A stretch of DNA of 36,884 bases, taken from assembly GCA_017305835.1 (NCBI GenBank), contig JAFKJY010000090.1, positions 1 through 36,884 of the forward strand, written 5' to 3'. The first letter of the stretch is position 1; each line of letters opens with the position of its first letter. The notes beneath the pieces are model-generated. The model searched no databases and was not told where the DNA came from. It was given only the letters and a program-made list of their open reading frames with translations. Position numbers and translations under genes: made by a program. The stretch comes from Hyphomicrobiales bacterium (GTDB lineage Bacteria > Pseudomonadota > Alphaproteobacteria > Rhizobiales > Rhizobiaceae). Shown one piece after another: positions 20,115-29,070 of the stretch.

Positions 20115-21611
20115 ATGAAGGTGGACATCGACATGGGCGCCGCGGCCGGCGGCGGCGTGGCGGGACTGGATCTGGAGGAGCTGCTCGCGACGCGCCTGCT
20201 GGTGCAGGGCAATTCCGGGTCCGGCAAGTCGCACCTGCTGCGCCGCCTGCTGGAGCAGAGCGCGCCCTGGGTGCAGCAATGCATCGTCGATCCCGAGGGC
20301 GATTTCGTCACGCTGGCGGAAAGGTTCGGCCATCAGGTCGTCGACGCGGCCCGCACAGAGGCCGAGCTCACGCGCATCGCCGGCCGCGTGCGCCAGCACC
20401 GCGTCTCCGTCGTGCTCAATCTCGAGGGCCTCGACGTCGAGCAGCAGATGCGGGCGGCGGCCGCCTTCCTCGGCGGCATGTTCGATGCCGAGCGCGACCA
20501 CTGGTATCCGGTGCTCGTCGTGGTCGACGAGGCGCAGCTCTTCGCGCCGGCCATCGCCGGCGAGGTCTCGGACGAGGCGCGCAAGCTGTCGCTCGGCGCC
20601 ATGACCAACCTGATGTGCCGCGGCCGCAAGCGCGGGCTGGCCGGCGTCATCGCCACCCAGCGGCTCGCCAAGCTGGCGAAGAACGTCGCGGCGGAAGCTT
20701 CCAACTTCCTGATGGGCCGCACCTTCCTGGACATCGACATGGCGCGCGCGGCCGACCTGCTCGGCATGGACCGCCGCCAGGCCGAGATGTTCCGCGACCT
20801 CGCGCGCGGGAACTTCGTCGCGCTGGGTCCCGCCCTGTCGCGCCGCCCGCTGCCGGTCACCATCGGCCCCGTCGAAACCTCCGCGCGCTCGGCCAGCCCG
20901 AAGCTGATGCCGCTGCCGGAGGCGCCGGAGGACGCCCGCGACCTGATCTTCACGCCCGGTCCCGAAGAGGCCAGCCCGGTGGTGCGCTGGCCGGCGCCCA
21001 AGCCGGTCCCGACAGCCGACCTTCTGGCGCAACTGTCGCGGCCCAGGCCGGCGCCCGAGCAGCCGACCGAGCCAGTCTTCGCCGTCGTCGACGAAGCCGA
21101 GCGCGAGGCCGGCATCGACGCGGTGCTGCGCGAGATCCTCGAGGATCCCGATGCGGCCTTCCGCTCCGACGCCGTGCTCTATCAGGACTTTCTGGTGCGC
21201 AGCCGCATCCGCCGCGTGCCCGGCGAGCCGCTGCCGCTTGCCGCCTTCCGTCGGCGGCTGGCGGTCGCCCGCGCCGGCGTCGACGAAAGCTCCGGCGGGG
21301 AGGCCTGGGCGACGGCGCTGTCGCTTTCCGAGGCGTTGCCGGACGACCTGCAGGGCCTGTTCCTGATGGTCGCGCGCGCCGCGATCAACGGGGAGCCCTG
21401 TCCGGCCGACGCCACGCTGGCACGCGCCTATGGCAGCCACTCGCCGCGCCGGGCGCGCCGTCTGCTCGCCTATTTCGAGGAGCGCGGCCTGCTGGTCGCC
21501 CGCACCGACTTCCACGGCCGCCGCGTGCTCGCCTTCCCGGACCTCGGCTGCGAGACCGCCCCCGGCGACCCCGACGCGCCGGACGAGGCCCGGCGCGACG
21601 CGGCGGAGTAG
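20115..21611 (+). CDS. HerA/FtsK-like ATP-binding protein of unknown role
   Basis: 498 residues. Walker A GNSGSGKSH (32-40) follows LLATRLLVQ, and Walker B reads VLVVVDEAQLFAP (near 133). Between them are a VDPEGDF motif after strand 2 and GAMTNLMCRGRKRGLAGVIATQRLAKL, a sensor-type segment ending in TQR, all typical of HerA/DUF87 and VirB4-like P-loop ATPases. After about residue 250 a Pro/Ala-rich linker leads to a helical C-terminal region with a possible winged-helix (RRARRLLAYFEERGLLVARTD, then HGRRVLAFPDL). No membrane segment is seen. AAGGGG lies 6 bases before the ATG. It converges with recQ after 33 bases. It may move or clear DNA or act in a stress system; no partner nuclease is adjacent on its strand. 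Confidence 0.82.
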   Translation: MKVDIDMGAAAGGGVAGLDLEELLATRLLVQGNSGSGKSHLLRRLLEQSAPWVQQCIVDPEGDFVTLAERFGHQVVDAARTEAELTRIAGRVRQHRVSVVLNLEGLDVEQQMRAAAAFLGGMFDAERDHWYPVLVVVDEAQLFAPAIAGEVSDEARKLSLGAMTNLMCRGRKRGLAGVIATQRLAKLAKNVAAEASNFLMGRTFLDIDMARAADLLGMDRRQAEMFRDLARGNFVALGPALSRRPLPVTIGPVETSARSASPKLMPLPEAPEDARDLIFTPGPEEASPVVRWPAPKPVPTADLLAQLSRPRPAPEQPTEPVFAVVDEAEREAGIDAVLREILEDPDAAFRSDAVLYQDFLVRSRIRRVPGEPLPLAAFRRRLAVARAGVDESSGGEAWATALSLSEALPDDLQGLFLMVARAAINGEPCPADATLARAYGSHSPRRARRLLAYFEERGLLVARTDFHGRRVLAFPDLGCETAPGDPDAPDEARRDAAE

Positions 21612-21626
21612 GGCAGGCCGCCCGGC

Positions 21627-21643
21627 GGCGACGGCCGGTCGCC
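21627..21643. terminator. Stem-loop between convergent ATPase and recQ genes
   Basis: GGCGAC (21627-21632), loop GGCCG, GTCGCC (21638-21643), in the 33-base gap where the two genes meet. Symmetric and without a T-run, so it is only a weak bidirectional terminator candidate. Confidence 0.3.
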
Positions 21644-21644
21644 T

Positions 21645-23450
21645 TCACGCGTGCTCGGCGATCACCGCCAGGAAGGCCGGGCCGTAGCGGTCGAGCTTGG
21701 CCTCGCCGACGCCGGGCACGTCCGCCATCTCGGCGCGCGACGACGGCTTCGCCGCCGCCAGCTCGATCAGCGTCTTGTCGTGGAAGATCACATAGGGCGG
21801 CAGGTTCTGCGCCCGGGCGATCTCCAGCCGTTTCTGCCGCAGCGCCTGGAACAGGCCGCGGTCCGCCTCGGCGACGGCCGACTGCGCCGCGGCGCGCGCG
21901 ACCTTGCCGCGCCGGGCGCGCGCGGCCGCCGGCGCGCGCAGCATCAGCACCGGCTTGTCGCGCAGGAAGTCGCGGCCGGCCGGCGCGATCGACAGGCCGC
22001 CATGGCCGGCGAGGTCGACGTCGACGAGCCGCAGCGCGATCAACTGGCGCAGGATCGCCCGCCATGTGCGGTTGTCGTGCTCGGTGCCGATGCCGAAGGT
22101 GGAGATGCGGTCATGGCCGGAGCGGACAATGCGCTCGTTCTCCACGCCGAGCAGCACGTCGACGACATAGGCCTGCCCGAAGCGCTCGCCGGTGCGGTAG
22201 ATGCACGACAGCGCCTTCTGCGCGGCGATCGTGCCGTCGAACAGCCTTGGCGGTTCGGCACAGGTGTCGCAATTGCCGCACGGCTCGCAGCGGTCGCCGA
22301 AATAGGACAGGAGCACCTGCCGGCGGCAGCCCGCCGTCTCGGCCAGCCCGAGCAGCGCGTCGAGCTTGCCGCGCTCCACGCGCTTGCGCTGGTCGGGCGC
22401 GTCGGATTCCTCGATGAAGCGGCCGCGCAGCGCGATGTCCTCGGAGCCGTAGAGCATCAGCGTGTCCGCGGCCAAGCCGTCGCGCCCGGCACGGCCCGTC
22501 TCCTGGTAATAGGCCTCGATGCTGGCCGGCAGGTCGAGATGGGCGACGAAGCGTACGTCCGGCTTGTCGATGCCCATGCCGAAGGCGATCGTTGCGACCA
22601 TGACCACCGCCTCGCCGCGCTGGAAGCGCATCTGGTTGGCCTCGCGCGCGGCCTTGTCCATGCCGGCGTGATAGGCGAGCGCGTCGTAGCCCTCGCCGCG
22701 CAGCCAGGCCGCGGTTTCCTCGGTCTTGCGCTTCGACAGGCAGTAGACGATGCCGCTCTCGCCTTCGTGGCGCTTCAGGAAGTCCTTCAACTGCGCGCGC
22801 GGATTGTCCTTCTCCTCGATGGCGTAGCGGATGTTGGGTCGGTCGAAGCCGGCGATGAAGGCGTCTTCCTCCGCGATGTCGAGATGGGCCAGGATCTCCG
22901 CTCGCGTCGGCTCGTCGGCCGTCGCCGTCAGCGCCATGCGCGGGATATCGGGAAACTGCCGCACCACAGCGTCGAGCTGGCGATAGGACGGGCGGAAGTC
23001 GTGCCCCCATTGCGACAGGCAGTGCGCCTCGTCGATGGCGACCAGCGACAGCTTCACCTGGCCGAGCCGCTCCAGCACGTCCGGCCGCAGCAGCGTCTCG
23101 GGCGCGACGTAGAGAAGGTCCAGATTGCCGTCGTAAATGTCGCGCCACAGCGCGCGGCGCTCGTCGGGCGGCAGGTCGGAGTTGAGGGCGGCCGCCCGCA
23201 CCCCTGCCTGCCGCAGGGCCGCCACCTGGTCGGCCATCAGCGCCAGCAGCGGCGACACGACGAGACCCATGCCGGGCCTGGCGATGGCGGGGATCTGGTA
23301 GCAGAGCGACTTGCCGCCGCCCGTCGGCATCAGCACGAAGGCGTTGTTGCCGGCGATCACATGCTCGACGATGCGCGCCTGCGGCCCCCTGAACGCGTCA
23401 TAGCCGTAGACGGTCTTGAGGATGTCGAGGGCGGTCGCGGTCATCTGCAT
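21645..23450 (-). CDS. recQ: ATP-dependent DNA helicase RecQ
   Basis: About 601 residues, a 3'-5' helicase for recombination and fork repair. Domain order is standard: helicase motifs from YGYDAFRGPQARIVEHVI (motif 0), MPTGGGKSLCYQIPA (I), SPLLALMADQV (Ia), DEAHCLSQWGHDFRPSY (II and aromatic loop), ALTATA (III), IAFGMGIDKPDVRFV and QETGRAGRDG (V/VI). The zinc cysteines follow in RRQVLLSYFGDRCEPCGNCDTC, then an RQC winged helix, then a C-terminal HRDC domain (RLEIARAQNLPPYVIFHDKTL). No good SD marks the start; ATG 23450 is taken, with GTG 23456 and ATG 23444 as near-equal choices. Confidence 0.95.
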   Translation of the reverse strand: MQMTATALDILKTVYGYDAFRGPQARIVEHVIAGNNAFVLMPTGGGKSLCYQIPAIARPGMGLVVSPLLALMADQVAALRQAGVRAAALNSDLPPDERRALWRDIYDGNLDLLYVAPETLLRPDVLERLGQVKLSLVAIDEAHCLSQWGHDFRPSYRQLDAVVRQFPDIPRMALTATADEPTRAEILAHLDIAEEDAFIAGFDRPNIRYAIEEKDNPRAQLKDFLKRHEGESGIVYCLSKRKTEETAAWLRGEGYDALAYHAGMDKAAREANQMRFQRGEAVVMVATIAFGMGIDKPDVRFVAHLDLPASIEAYYQETGRAGRDGLAADTLMLYGSEDIALRGRFIEESDAPDQRKRVERGKLDALLGLAETAGCRRQVLLSYFGDRCEPCGNCDTCAEPPRLFDGTIAAQKALSCIYRTGERFGQAYVVDVLLGVENERIVRSGHDRISTFGIGTEHDNRTWRAILRQLIALRLVDVDLAGHGGLSIAPAGRDFLRDKPVLMLRAPAAARARRGKVARAAAQSAVAEADRGLFQALRQKRLEIARAQNLPPYVIFHDKTLIELAAAKPSSRAEMADVPGVGEAKLDRYGPAFLAVIAEHA

Positions 23451-23533
23451 CGGCACGGGGAATCACGGAAACCGCCCTTCATAGCAGCTTCGACGCGGTT
23501 GTGGCCTTCGATGCGCCGTTCAGCTCGCCGTTC

Positions 23534-24373
23534 TCACGCCTTCTCCAGCCGCGCCTGCCGCACGCCCTGCGCCAAGCCGCCGACGAGGGTGGCGACGGCT
23601 TCGGCGGGGTCGGCGGTCTTGCGGCCGTCGGGGCCCAGCACGTTGGCGACCGCGTTGACGATCGCGGTGCCGACCACCACGCCGTCGGCCGCCTGGCCGA
23701 TGACGCGGGCCTGGCTCGCGGTCTTGACGCCGAAGCCGACGCAGACCGGAAGATCGGTGTGGCCCTTGATGCGCTGGACGGCGGCGGCCACCTTCGAGGT
23801 GTCGGGCAGCGCCGAGCCGGTGATGCCGGTCATCGAGACGTAGTAGACGAAGCCCGACGTGTTCTGCAGCACCTTGGGCAGGCGCCTGTCGTCGGTGGTC
23901 GGGGTCGCCAGTCGGATGAAGTTGACGCCGGCCTTGAGCGCGGGGATGCACAATTCCTCGTCCATCTCGGGCGGCAGATCGACGACGATCAGCCCGTCTA
24001 TACCCGACGCCTTCGCGTCGGTGAGGAAGCGCTCGACGCCGTAGACGTAGATCGGGTTATAGTAGCCCATCAGGACGATCGGGGTCTCGTCGTCGGCGCG
24101 GCGGAACTCGGCCGCCATGGCGAGCGTCTTCGCGAGCGTCTGGCCGCCCTTCAGCGCGCGCAGGCCGGCCGCCTGGATCGCCGGGCCGTCGGCCATCGGG
24201 TCGGAGAAGGGCATGCCGAGCTCGATCACGTCTGCGCCCGCCCTCGGCAGCGCCTTCATGATCGACAGCGAGGTCTCGTAGTCCGGGTCGCCGCCCATGA
24301 AATAGGTGACGAGCGCGGGGCGTCCCTCGGCCTTCAGCTTCGCCATGCGGCGGTCGATGCGGGTGTCGGTCAC
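23534..24373 (-). CDS. trpA: Tryptophan synthase alpha subunit
   Basis: 279 residues. It cleaves indole-3-glycerol phosphate to indole and glyceraldehyde 3-phosphate in the TrpA2B2 complex. It is a TIM barrel with catalytic Glu51 and Asp62 in [35 protein letters not shown], and phosphate-binding [12 protein letters not shown]. The GTG at 24373 is chosen because [20 protein letters not shown] matches the usual TrpA beginning and gives the normal length; it begins 2 bases after the trpB stop, so translation is coupled. Confidence 0.97.
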   Translation of the reverse strand: MTDTRIDRRMAKLKAEGRPALVTYFMGGDPDYETSLSIMKALPRAGADVIELGMPFSDPMADGPAIQAAGLRALKGGQTLAKTLAMAAEFRRADDETPIVLMGYYNPIYVYGVERFLTDAKASGIDGLIVVDLPPEMDEELCIPALKAGVNFIRLATPTTDDRRLPKVLQNTSGFVYYVSMTGITGSALPDTSKVAAAVQRIKGHTDLPVCVGFGVKTASQARVIGQAADGVVVGTAIVNAVANVLGPDGRKTADPAEAVATLVGGLAQGVRQARLEKA

Positions 24374-24375
24374 GC

Positions 24376-25596
24376 TCAGATCTCCATGCCCATCATCTTG
24401 GCGACGGTGTGGACGTCCTTGTCGCCGCGGCCGGAGAGGTTGACGATCATGATCTCGTCGCCGCGCATCTTCGGCGCCATCTTCATCGCCTGGGCGATGG
24501 CGTGGGCCGATTCGAGCGCCGGGATGATGCCTTCCACCTTGGTGCAGAGCTGGAAGGCCTCCAGCGCCTCGTCGTCGAGGATCGGCACGTAGTCGACGCG
24601 GCCGGTATCCCGCAGCCAGGAATGCTCCGGGCCGACGCCGGGATAGTCCAGCCCGGCCGAGATCGAATGGCCGTCGAGGATCTGGCCGTCCTCGTTCTGC
24701 AGCAGATAGGTGCGGTTGCCGTGCAGCACGCCCGGCCGGCCGGCGTTCATCGAGGCGCAGTGCTCGATGCCGTCGAGCCCGCGGCCGCCCGCCTCGACGC
24801 CGACGATGCGAACGTCCTTGTCGTCCAGGAACGGGTGGAACAGACCGATCGCGTTGGAGCCGCCGCCGACGGCCGCGACGATCGCGTCCGGCAGCCGGCC
24901 CTCCTGCTCCAGCATCTGCGCGCGCGCCTCCGTGCCGATCACCGACTGGAAGTCGCGCACCAGCTCGGGATAGGGGTGCGGGCCGGCGGCGGTGCCGATC
25001 AGGTAGTAGGTGTCCTCGACATTGGTCACCCAATCCCGAAGCGCCTCGTTCATGGCGTCCTTGAGCGTGCCGTGGCCGGACGACACCGGCCGCACCTCGG
25101 CCCCCAGCAGCTTCATGCGGAAGACGTTTGGCTTCTGCCGCTCGACGTCTGTGGCGCCCATGTAGACCACGCAGGGAAAGCCGAACCGGGCCGACACCGT
25201 CGCCGATGCCACGCCGTGCTGGCCGGCGCCCGTCTCGGCGATGATGCGCGTCTTGCCCATCCGCTTGGCCAGCAGGATCTGGCCGAGGCAGTTGTTGATC
25301 TTGTGGCTGCCGGTGTGGTTCAGGTCCTCGCGCTTGAAGTAGATCTTGGCGCCGCCGAGATGGCGCGTCAGCCCTTCGGCGAAATAGAGCTTCGACGGCC
25401 GGCCGGCGTAATGGGTCGACAGCGCCGAAAGCTCGGCCCTGAAGGCCGGATCGTCCTTGGCCCGGTTCCACTCGCGCTCGAGGTCGAGGATCAGCGGCAT
25501 CAGCGTCTCGGCGACGAAGCGGCCGCCGAAGATGCCGAACATGCCCTGCTCGTCGGGGCCGGTGCGGAAGGAGTTGGGAAGGGCCGGCTTGTTCAT
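24376..25596 (-). CDS. trpB: Tryptophan synthase beta subunit
   Basis: 406 residues. PLP enzyme condensing indole with serine to form tryptophan. The PLP lysine is Lys99 in [24 protein letters not shown], the phosphate-binding loop VGGGSNAIG, and the C-terminal [13 protein letters not shown] are all standard. Length is normal. The GGGA-type site before ATG 25596 is adequate. It lies between trpF (80 bases upstream) and trpA, as usual in Rhizobiales where trpFBA is separate from trpE and trpDC. Confidence 0.98.
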   Translation of the reverse strand: MNKPALPNSFRTGPDEQGMFGIFGGRFVAETLMPLILDLEREWNRAKDDPAFRAELSALSTHYAGRPSKLYFAEGLTRHLGGAKIYFKREDLNHTGSHKINNCLGQILLAKRMGKTRIIAETGAGQHGVASATVSARFGFPCVVYMGATDVERQKPNVFRMKLLGAEVRPVSSGHGTLKDAMNEALRDWVTNVEDTYYLIGTAAGPHPYPELVRDFQSVIGTEARAQMLEQEGRLPDAIVAAVGGGSNAIGLFHPFLDDKDVRIVGVEAGGRGLDGIEHCASMNAGRPGVLHGNRTYLLQNEDGQILDGHSISAGLDYPGVGPEHSWLRDTGRVDYVPILDDEALEAFQLCTKVEGIIPALESAHAIAQAMKMAPKMRGDEIMIVNLSGRGDKDVHTVAKMMGMEI

Positions 25597-25676
25597 CGAA
25601 ATCCCGTGGTCTGGCGCGTGCCCGCGCGGTCGGCAGGCTTATGCACTAGCAGGTCGGAAAACGGAAATCGATTCGT

Positions 25677-26324
25677 TCAGCCGCGTGCGGCGGCGACGGC
25701 GCGGAAGAAGGTCTCGATCAGGCGCAGGTCCTTGACGCCCGGCGCGCTCTCGACGCCCGACGACACGTCGATCGCCGGCGGGTTGGCGATCCTGAGCGCC
25801 TCGCCGACATTGGCCGCGTTGAGGCCGCCGGAGAGGAAATAGTCGACGCCGCGGGGGAGGCCGGACAGCACCGACCAGTCGAAGGCGACGCCGTTGCCGC
25901 CGGGCAGGACAGCATCCTTCGGCGGCTTCGCGTCGAACAGGAAGCGGTCGGCGACGCCGACGTAAGCGCCGATCGCCGCGAGGTCAGCCGGGGCGCTGAC
26001 CGAAAAGGCCTTGATCACCGGCCGGCGGTAGCGCGCCTTGACCTCGGCGACGCGCTGCGGGCTCTCCCTGCCATGGAGCTGGAAGGCGTCCGGCTGCATC
26101 GCGGTCGAGATCTCGTCCAGCAGCGCGTCGTCGGCGTCGACCGTGACGGCCACCGCCTGCGCCCTGCCGCTCGCGGCGGCGCGCAGGGCGGCTGCCTCGG
26201 CGGGCGCGACGTTGCGCGGGCTCTTGCCGAAGAAGATGAAGCCGACATGGCTCGCGCCGGCGTCCAGCGCCGCGGCAACAGCCTCGGGCGTCTTCAGGCC
26301 GCAGATCTTGATGTCGAGGAACAT
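25677..26324 (-). CDS. trpF: Phosphoribosylanthranilate isomerase
   Basis: 215 residues. Amadori rearrangement of phosphoribosylanthranilate in tryptophan synthesis. It is a TIM barrel with the catalytic Cys in IKICGLKTPEA, the FIFFGKSPRNV loop, QLHGRESPQRV, catalytic Asp in FLFDAKPPK, and the phosphate site LSGGLNAANV plus VDVSSGVESAPGVKD-type ending (here AIDVSSGVESAPGVKD). Length is normal. No clear SD precedes ATG 26324. It is first in trpFBA, and its upstream region holds the heptamer-repeat hairpin. Confidence 0.96.
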   Translation of the reverse strand: MFLDIKICGLKTPEAVAAALDAGASHVGFIFFGKSPRNVAPAEAAALRAAASGRAQAVAVTVDADDALLDEISTAMQPDAFQLHGRESPQRVAEVKARYRRPVIKAFSVSAPADLAAIGAYVGVADRFLFDAKPPKDAVLPGGNGVAFDWSVLSGLPRGVDYFLSGGLNAANVGEALRIANPPAIDVSSGVESAPGVKDLRLIETFFRAVAAARG

Positions 26325-26367
26325 GGGCGCGGGGATAGGCCGAAACGGCGACGGAGTCGAGGAAGAG

Positions 26368-26452
26368 AGCGAATAGCGAGTAGGGAATAGCGAATAGGGG
26401 AGCGCGGCCCCTTCTCCTACCCCTATTCGCTACTCACTATTCGCTATTCGCT
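26368..26452. repeat. Long hairpin of GCGAATA-type heptamer repeats
   Basis: Left arm 26368-26400 and right arm 26420-26452 are 33 bases each and complementary at 30 of 33 positions, with a 19-base loop. Each arm is itself made of four tandem heptamers, GCGAATA and variants (GCGAGTA, GGGAATA, GTGAGTA), ending in GGGG. The right arm reaches into the 3' end of the metalloprotease gene and provides its last two sense codons and its TAG stop (26444-26446). Confidence 0.85.
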
Positions 26453-27202
26453 GTCGAACGATATCGCCTGCAGCGCGCCGCCGTTGCGCTTCAGCCAGGC
26501 CTTGCAGCGGTCGGTGTCGGGGGCGAGCTCGCGGCAGAGCTTCCAGAATTTCGGGCCGTGGTTCATCTCCCTGAGATGCGCCACCTCGTGGGCGACGAGG
26601 TAGTCTATCACCGGCCGCGGCGCCATCATGATGCGCCAGGAGAAGGAGAGCACGCCGTCGGCGGTGCAGGAGCCCCAGCGCGAGGTCGTGTCCTTGAAGC
26701 GGACGGCCTTCGCCTTGCGGCCGATCGCGCCGGTGTGCTTGGCCACCAGCGCCTCGATCTCGCGCCTGGCCTCGCGCTTCAGGAAGTCGGCGATGCGGCG
26801 CGGCAGGTGGCGGCGGTCGCCATGGACGACGAGCAGCGGCCCGTCGGTGCCGACGGCGATCTCCACCGTGCCGCGCGTGCCCGGCTCGTGGACGATCCTG
26901 TGCGGCACGCCGCGCAGCGGGATCCTGATCCCCGGCCGCACCTGCGGACGGTCGGGCAGCTTGGCCAGGCGCTCCTCCAGCCAGCCCTGGTGGCGCTCGA
27001 GGAAACGGTCGACCTCGCGGGTTGAAACGCCGGGCGGCACGGTGACGCGCAGCCCCTTGCCGCCGGCGTCGATCCTGAGCGTCAGGCGGGTGGCGCGGGC
27101 GTTCTCGGCGATCCGCAGCGGCACGATGCGGCCGGCCACCGCGTAGTCGCGGATCACGGGCGCGGCGGGCGCGCGAGTGCGTCTCAGGAGCGCGAAGGGC
27201 AT
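26444..27202 (-). CDS. YgjP-type zinc metalloprotease (M48/DUF45, SprT-like)
   Basis: 252 residues. The zinc site HEVAH is at 205-209 (YLVAHEVAHLREMNHGPKFW) with His215 the likely third ligand. Upstream it has the DUF45 features RLTLRIDAGGKGLRVTVPPG, the helix RFLERHQGWLEERLAKL and the SRWGSCTADGVLSFSWRI segment. Members are soluble, poorly characterised peptidases. The last residues (SFDSE) and the stop are contributed by the heptamer-repeat hairpin, so the original C-terminus may have been replaced. The start has no strong SD; the ATG at 27202 is the first in frame. Confidence 0.88.
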   Translation of the reverse strand: MPFALLRRTRAPAAPVIRDYAVAGRIVPLRIAENARATRLTLRIDAGGKGLRVTVPPGVSTREVDRFLERHQGWLEERLAKLPDRPQVRPGIRIPLRGVPHRIVHEPGTRGTVEIAVGTDGPLLVVHGDRRHLPRRIADFLKREARREIEALVAKHTGAIGRKAKAVRFKDTTSRWGSCTADGVLSFSWRIMMAPRPVIDYLVAHEVAHLREMNHGPKFWKLCRELAPDTDRCKAWLKRNGGALQAISFDSE

Positions 27203-27244
27203 GGCCGGCAGGTTAGATGATTCGAGCCAAGAGAGGATGTCACG

Positions 27245-27268
27245 AAAAACGGCGCCTCGCGGCGCCGT
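27245..27268 (-). terminator. Rho-independent terminator after the DUF2852 gene
   Basis: Perfect 8-bp stem ACGGCGCC (27249-27256) / GGCGCCGT (27261-27268), tetraloop TCGC, followed on the minus strand by TTTT. It lies 39 bases past the stop. Confidence 0.85.
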
Positions 27269-27307
27269 CGTTCAGGTCGGAGCTCAGGACCGACGGGGCG
27301 GCGCCCG

Positions 27308-27805
27308 TCAGTCGTCGAGCAGACCTTCGTTCTTGCCGCCCTTCTTCCGCTCGGTGCGCTCGGAAGCGGCGGGGGCAGTCGGGACCGGCGCGGTGCGCTT
27401 GCTGCGCTCGCCCATGAAGCGGTCGAACTCTTCCTGGTCCTTGGCGCGGCGCAGCTCGCGGGCATACTCGTCGAACTCGTCGCGCATCTCGTCGAGCTTG
27501 CGGCGCTCCTCGGCCAGGCGCTCGAGCTCCTTCTCGCGCCAGTCGTCGAAGGCGGCGTTGCCCGTGCGGGCGAAGCCGTGACGGCCGTGGCCCCAGCGCT
27601 CGGCGCGGTCGGCCCCGCGCCGGCAGCCGGCGAAGATGCCGTCGGTGGCGCGGTTCACGTCCCGCTTGAAGCCGTCGAGCCGATCGCCCCAGAGGATGTA
27701 GGCGAGCATGGCGAGGCCGAGCGGCCAGAACACCATGAAGCCGATCACCATCAGCGCGATGGTCGCAGGCGTCCATGCGGGACGGATCAATGCGGAATTG
27801 GTCAT
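27308..27805 (-). CDS. DUF2852 membrane-anchored protein
   Basis: 165 residues, function unknown. One or two hydrophobic stretches span about 12-40 (TPATIALMVIGFMVFWPLG and LAMLAYILWGDRL). They are followed by the conserved DUF2852 pattern FARTGNAAFDDWREKELERL and a long charged, probably coiled-coil helix (EERRKLDEMRDEFDEYAREL, then RRAKDQEEFDRFM). The tail is Ala/Lys-rich. GGGAG lies before the ATG at 27805, and a strong terminator follows, so it is a single-gene unit. Confidence 0.88.
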   Translation of the reverse strand: MTNSALIRPAWTPATIALMVIGFMVFWPLGLAMLAYILWGDRLDGFKRDVNRATDGIFAGCRRGADRAERWGHGRHGFARTGNAAFDDWREKELERLAEERRKLDEMRDEFDEYARELRRAKDQEEFDRFMGERSKRTAPVPTAPAASERTERKKGGKNEGLLDD

Positions 27806-27902
27806 TTCTCCCGTTCCTCGTCGTCAGAAACGCAACCACAGCGGCTGCGCTTTTTTCGAGATGGGAAGGGCCGGACGGCGATTCAATAGGACGAACATTA
27901 AT

Positions 27903-27922
27903 TCGGACAAGTCATTGTCCGA
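27903..27922 (-). other. Stem-loop enclosing the benE stop codon
   Basis: TCGGACAA (27903-27910), loop 27911-27914, TTGTCCGA (27915-27922): a perfect 8-bp stem whose 4-base loop contains the benE TGA (27914-27912). On the minus strand ATTAATG follows, so it is at best a poor terminator. Confidence 0.5.
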
Positions 27923-29066
27923 TATAGGCGTTTTTTCCCTTTTCGAGGCCGAGGACGAGGAGCCCGGCGGCGAGCCCCCAGAAGGCCGAGCCGATGCCCC
28001 CGACGACGATGCCCGATGCCGTGACGGCCAGGGTGACGGTCGCGGCGATGCGGTCGGCGGGTGCGGCGACCGCGATGGTCAGCGCGTTGGCGAGCGCGGC
28101 AAGCAGGCCGAGGCCGGCAACGAGCACGATGAGGGAGGCCGGCAGCACGGCGAACAGCGCCACCAACGAGGCGCCGAAGACGGCGAAGGCCAGATAGGCG
28201 AGCGCGTAGAAGGGGCCGGTCTTCCAGCGCTCGCCCGGGTCGGGATGGGCGTCCGGTCCGGTGCAGATCGCTGCCGAGATTGCCGCGAGGTTGGTGGTCA
28301 CAGCGTTGAACGGCGCCGACAGCAGCGAGACCAGCCCGGTGACGGTGATCAGCTCGCCCGCCGGCGGCTCGTAGCCCGAGGCCTTGAGCACGGCGAGCCC
28401 GGCAAGGTTCTGCGAGGCCATCGTCACCAGATAGAGCGGGATGGCGAGGCCGACGAAGGCCGAGAGCGAAAAGGCGGGCGTGGTCCAGACGAGGCTGGAC
28501 AGCTCCGGCGCCGGGAAAGAAGGGATGCGGCCGAGCACGAAGGCGAGCGCCACCCCGCCGAACAGCACGGCGAGCACCGAGAGTGCCGGGCTGAACAGGC
28601 GGATGACGAGGAACAGCGCGACCAGCGGCAGCACCAGCGCCGGGTCTCCGACCATGCTTTTGGCCGCCCCCACGGCGAAGGAAAAGACGATGCCGGCGAG
28701 CATGGCCGACGAGATCGAGGCCGGGATCTTCGCCACCAGCCGCGTCAGCGGGCGCAGCAGGCCGGTGGCGACCAGCATGATGGCCGTCATGATGAAGGCG
28801 CCGACGGCGTCGGGCATCGTGTAGCCGCTCGTCGCGCCGAGCAGCGCCAGCCCGGGCGTCGACCAGGCCGCGACCACCGGCATGCGGGTGCGCCAGGACA
28901 GCCACGCCGTCTCGACCGCGAGCGCCAGGCACACGGCCGTCACCCAGCTCGCCGTCTGGCCCTGCGTGGCGCCGAGCGCGTTTGCCGCAGCGATGATGAG
29001 GGCGAGCGTGCCGCCGAAGCCGACGATCGCCGCCACGAAGGCGGAAGCGGGGATGGACAGGCGCAA
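27912..29066 (-). CDS. benE: BenE-family benzoate/proton symporter-like transporter
   Basis: 384-residue inner-membrane protein with about 11-12 hydrophobic helices. Family motifs include PVVAAWSTPGLALLG, IPASISSAMLAGIVFSFAVG, LYLVTMASQNLAGLAVLKASGY and FNAVTTNLAAISAAICTG. BenE proteins import benzoate, but many homologues sit outside aromatic catabolic clusters, and none is visible here, so the substrate is uncertain. The start is taken as TTG at 29066, with GGGGT upstream and only 4 bases after the stop of the hydrolase gene; no ATG gives a full first helix. It is cotranscribed with the hydrolase. Confidence 0.88.
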   Translation of the reverse strand: MRLSIPASAFVAAIVGFGGTLALIIAAANALGATQGQTASWVTAVCLALAVETAWLSWRTRMPVVAAWSTPGLALLGATSGYTMPDAVGAFIMTAIMLVATGLLRPLTRLVAKIPASISSAMLAGIVFSFAVGAAKSMVGDPALVLPLVALFLVIRLFSPALSVLAVLFGGVALAFVLGRIPSFPAPELSSLVWTTPAFSLSAFVGLAIPLYLVTMASQNLAGLAVLKASGYEPPAGELITVTGLVSLLSAPFNAVTTNLAAISAAICTGPDAHPDPGERWKTGPFYALAYLAFAVFGASLVALFAVLPASLIVLVAGLGLLAALANALTIAVAAPADRIAATVTLAVTASGIVVGGIGSAFWGLAAGLLVLGLEKGKNAYIGQ

Positions 29067-29070
29067 GCGT

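Noticed and set aside
20060..23843. Long plus-strand ORFs (785 and 730 residues) over the ATPase and recQ genes
   Set aside because: Frame-shifted or antisense shadows of two well-supported genes; extremely Arg/Ala-rich with no conserved motif.
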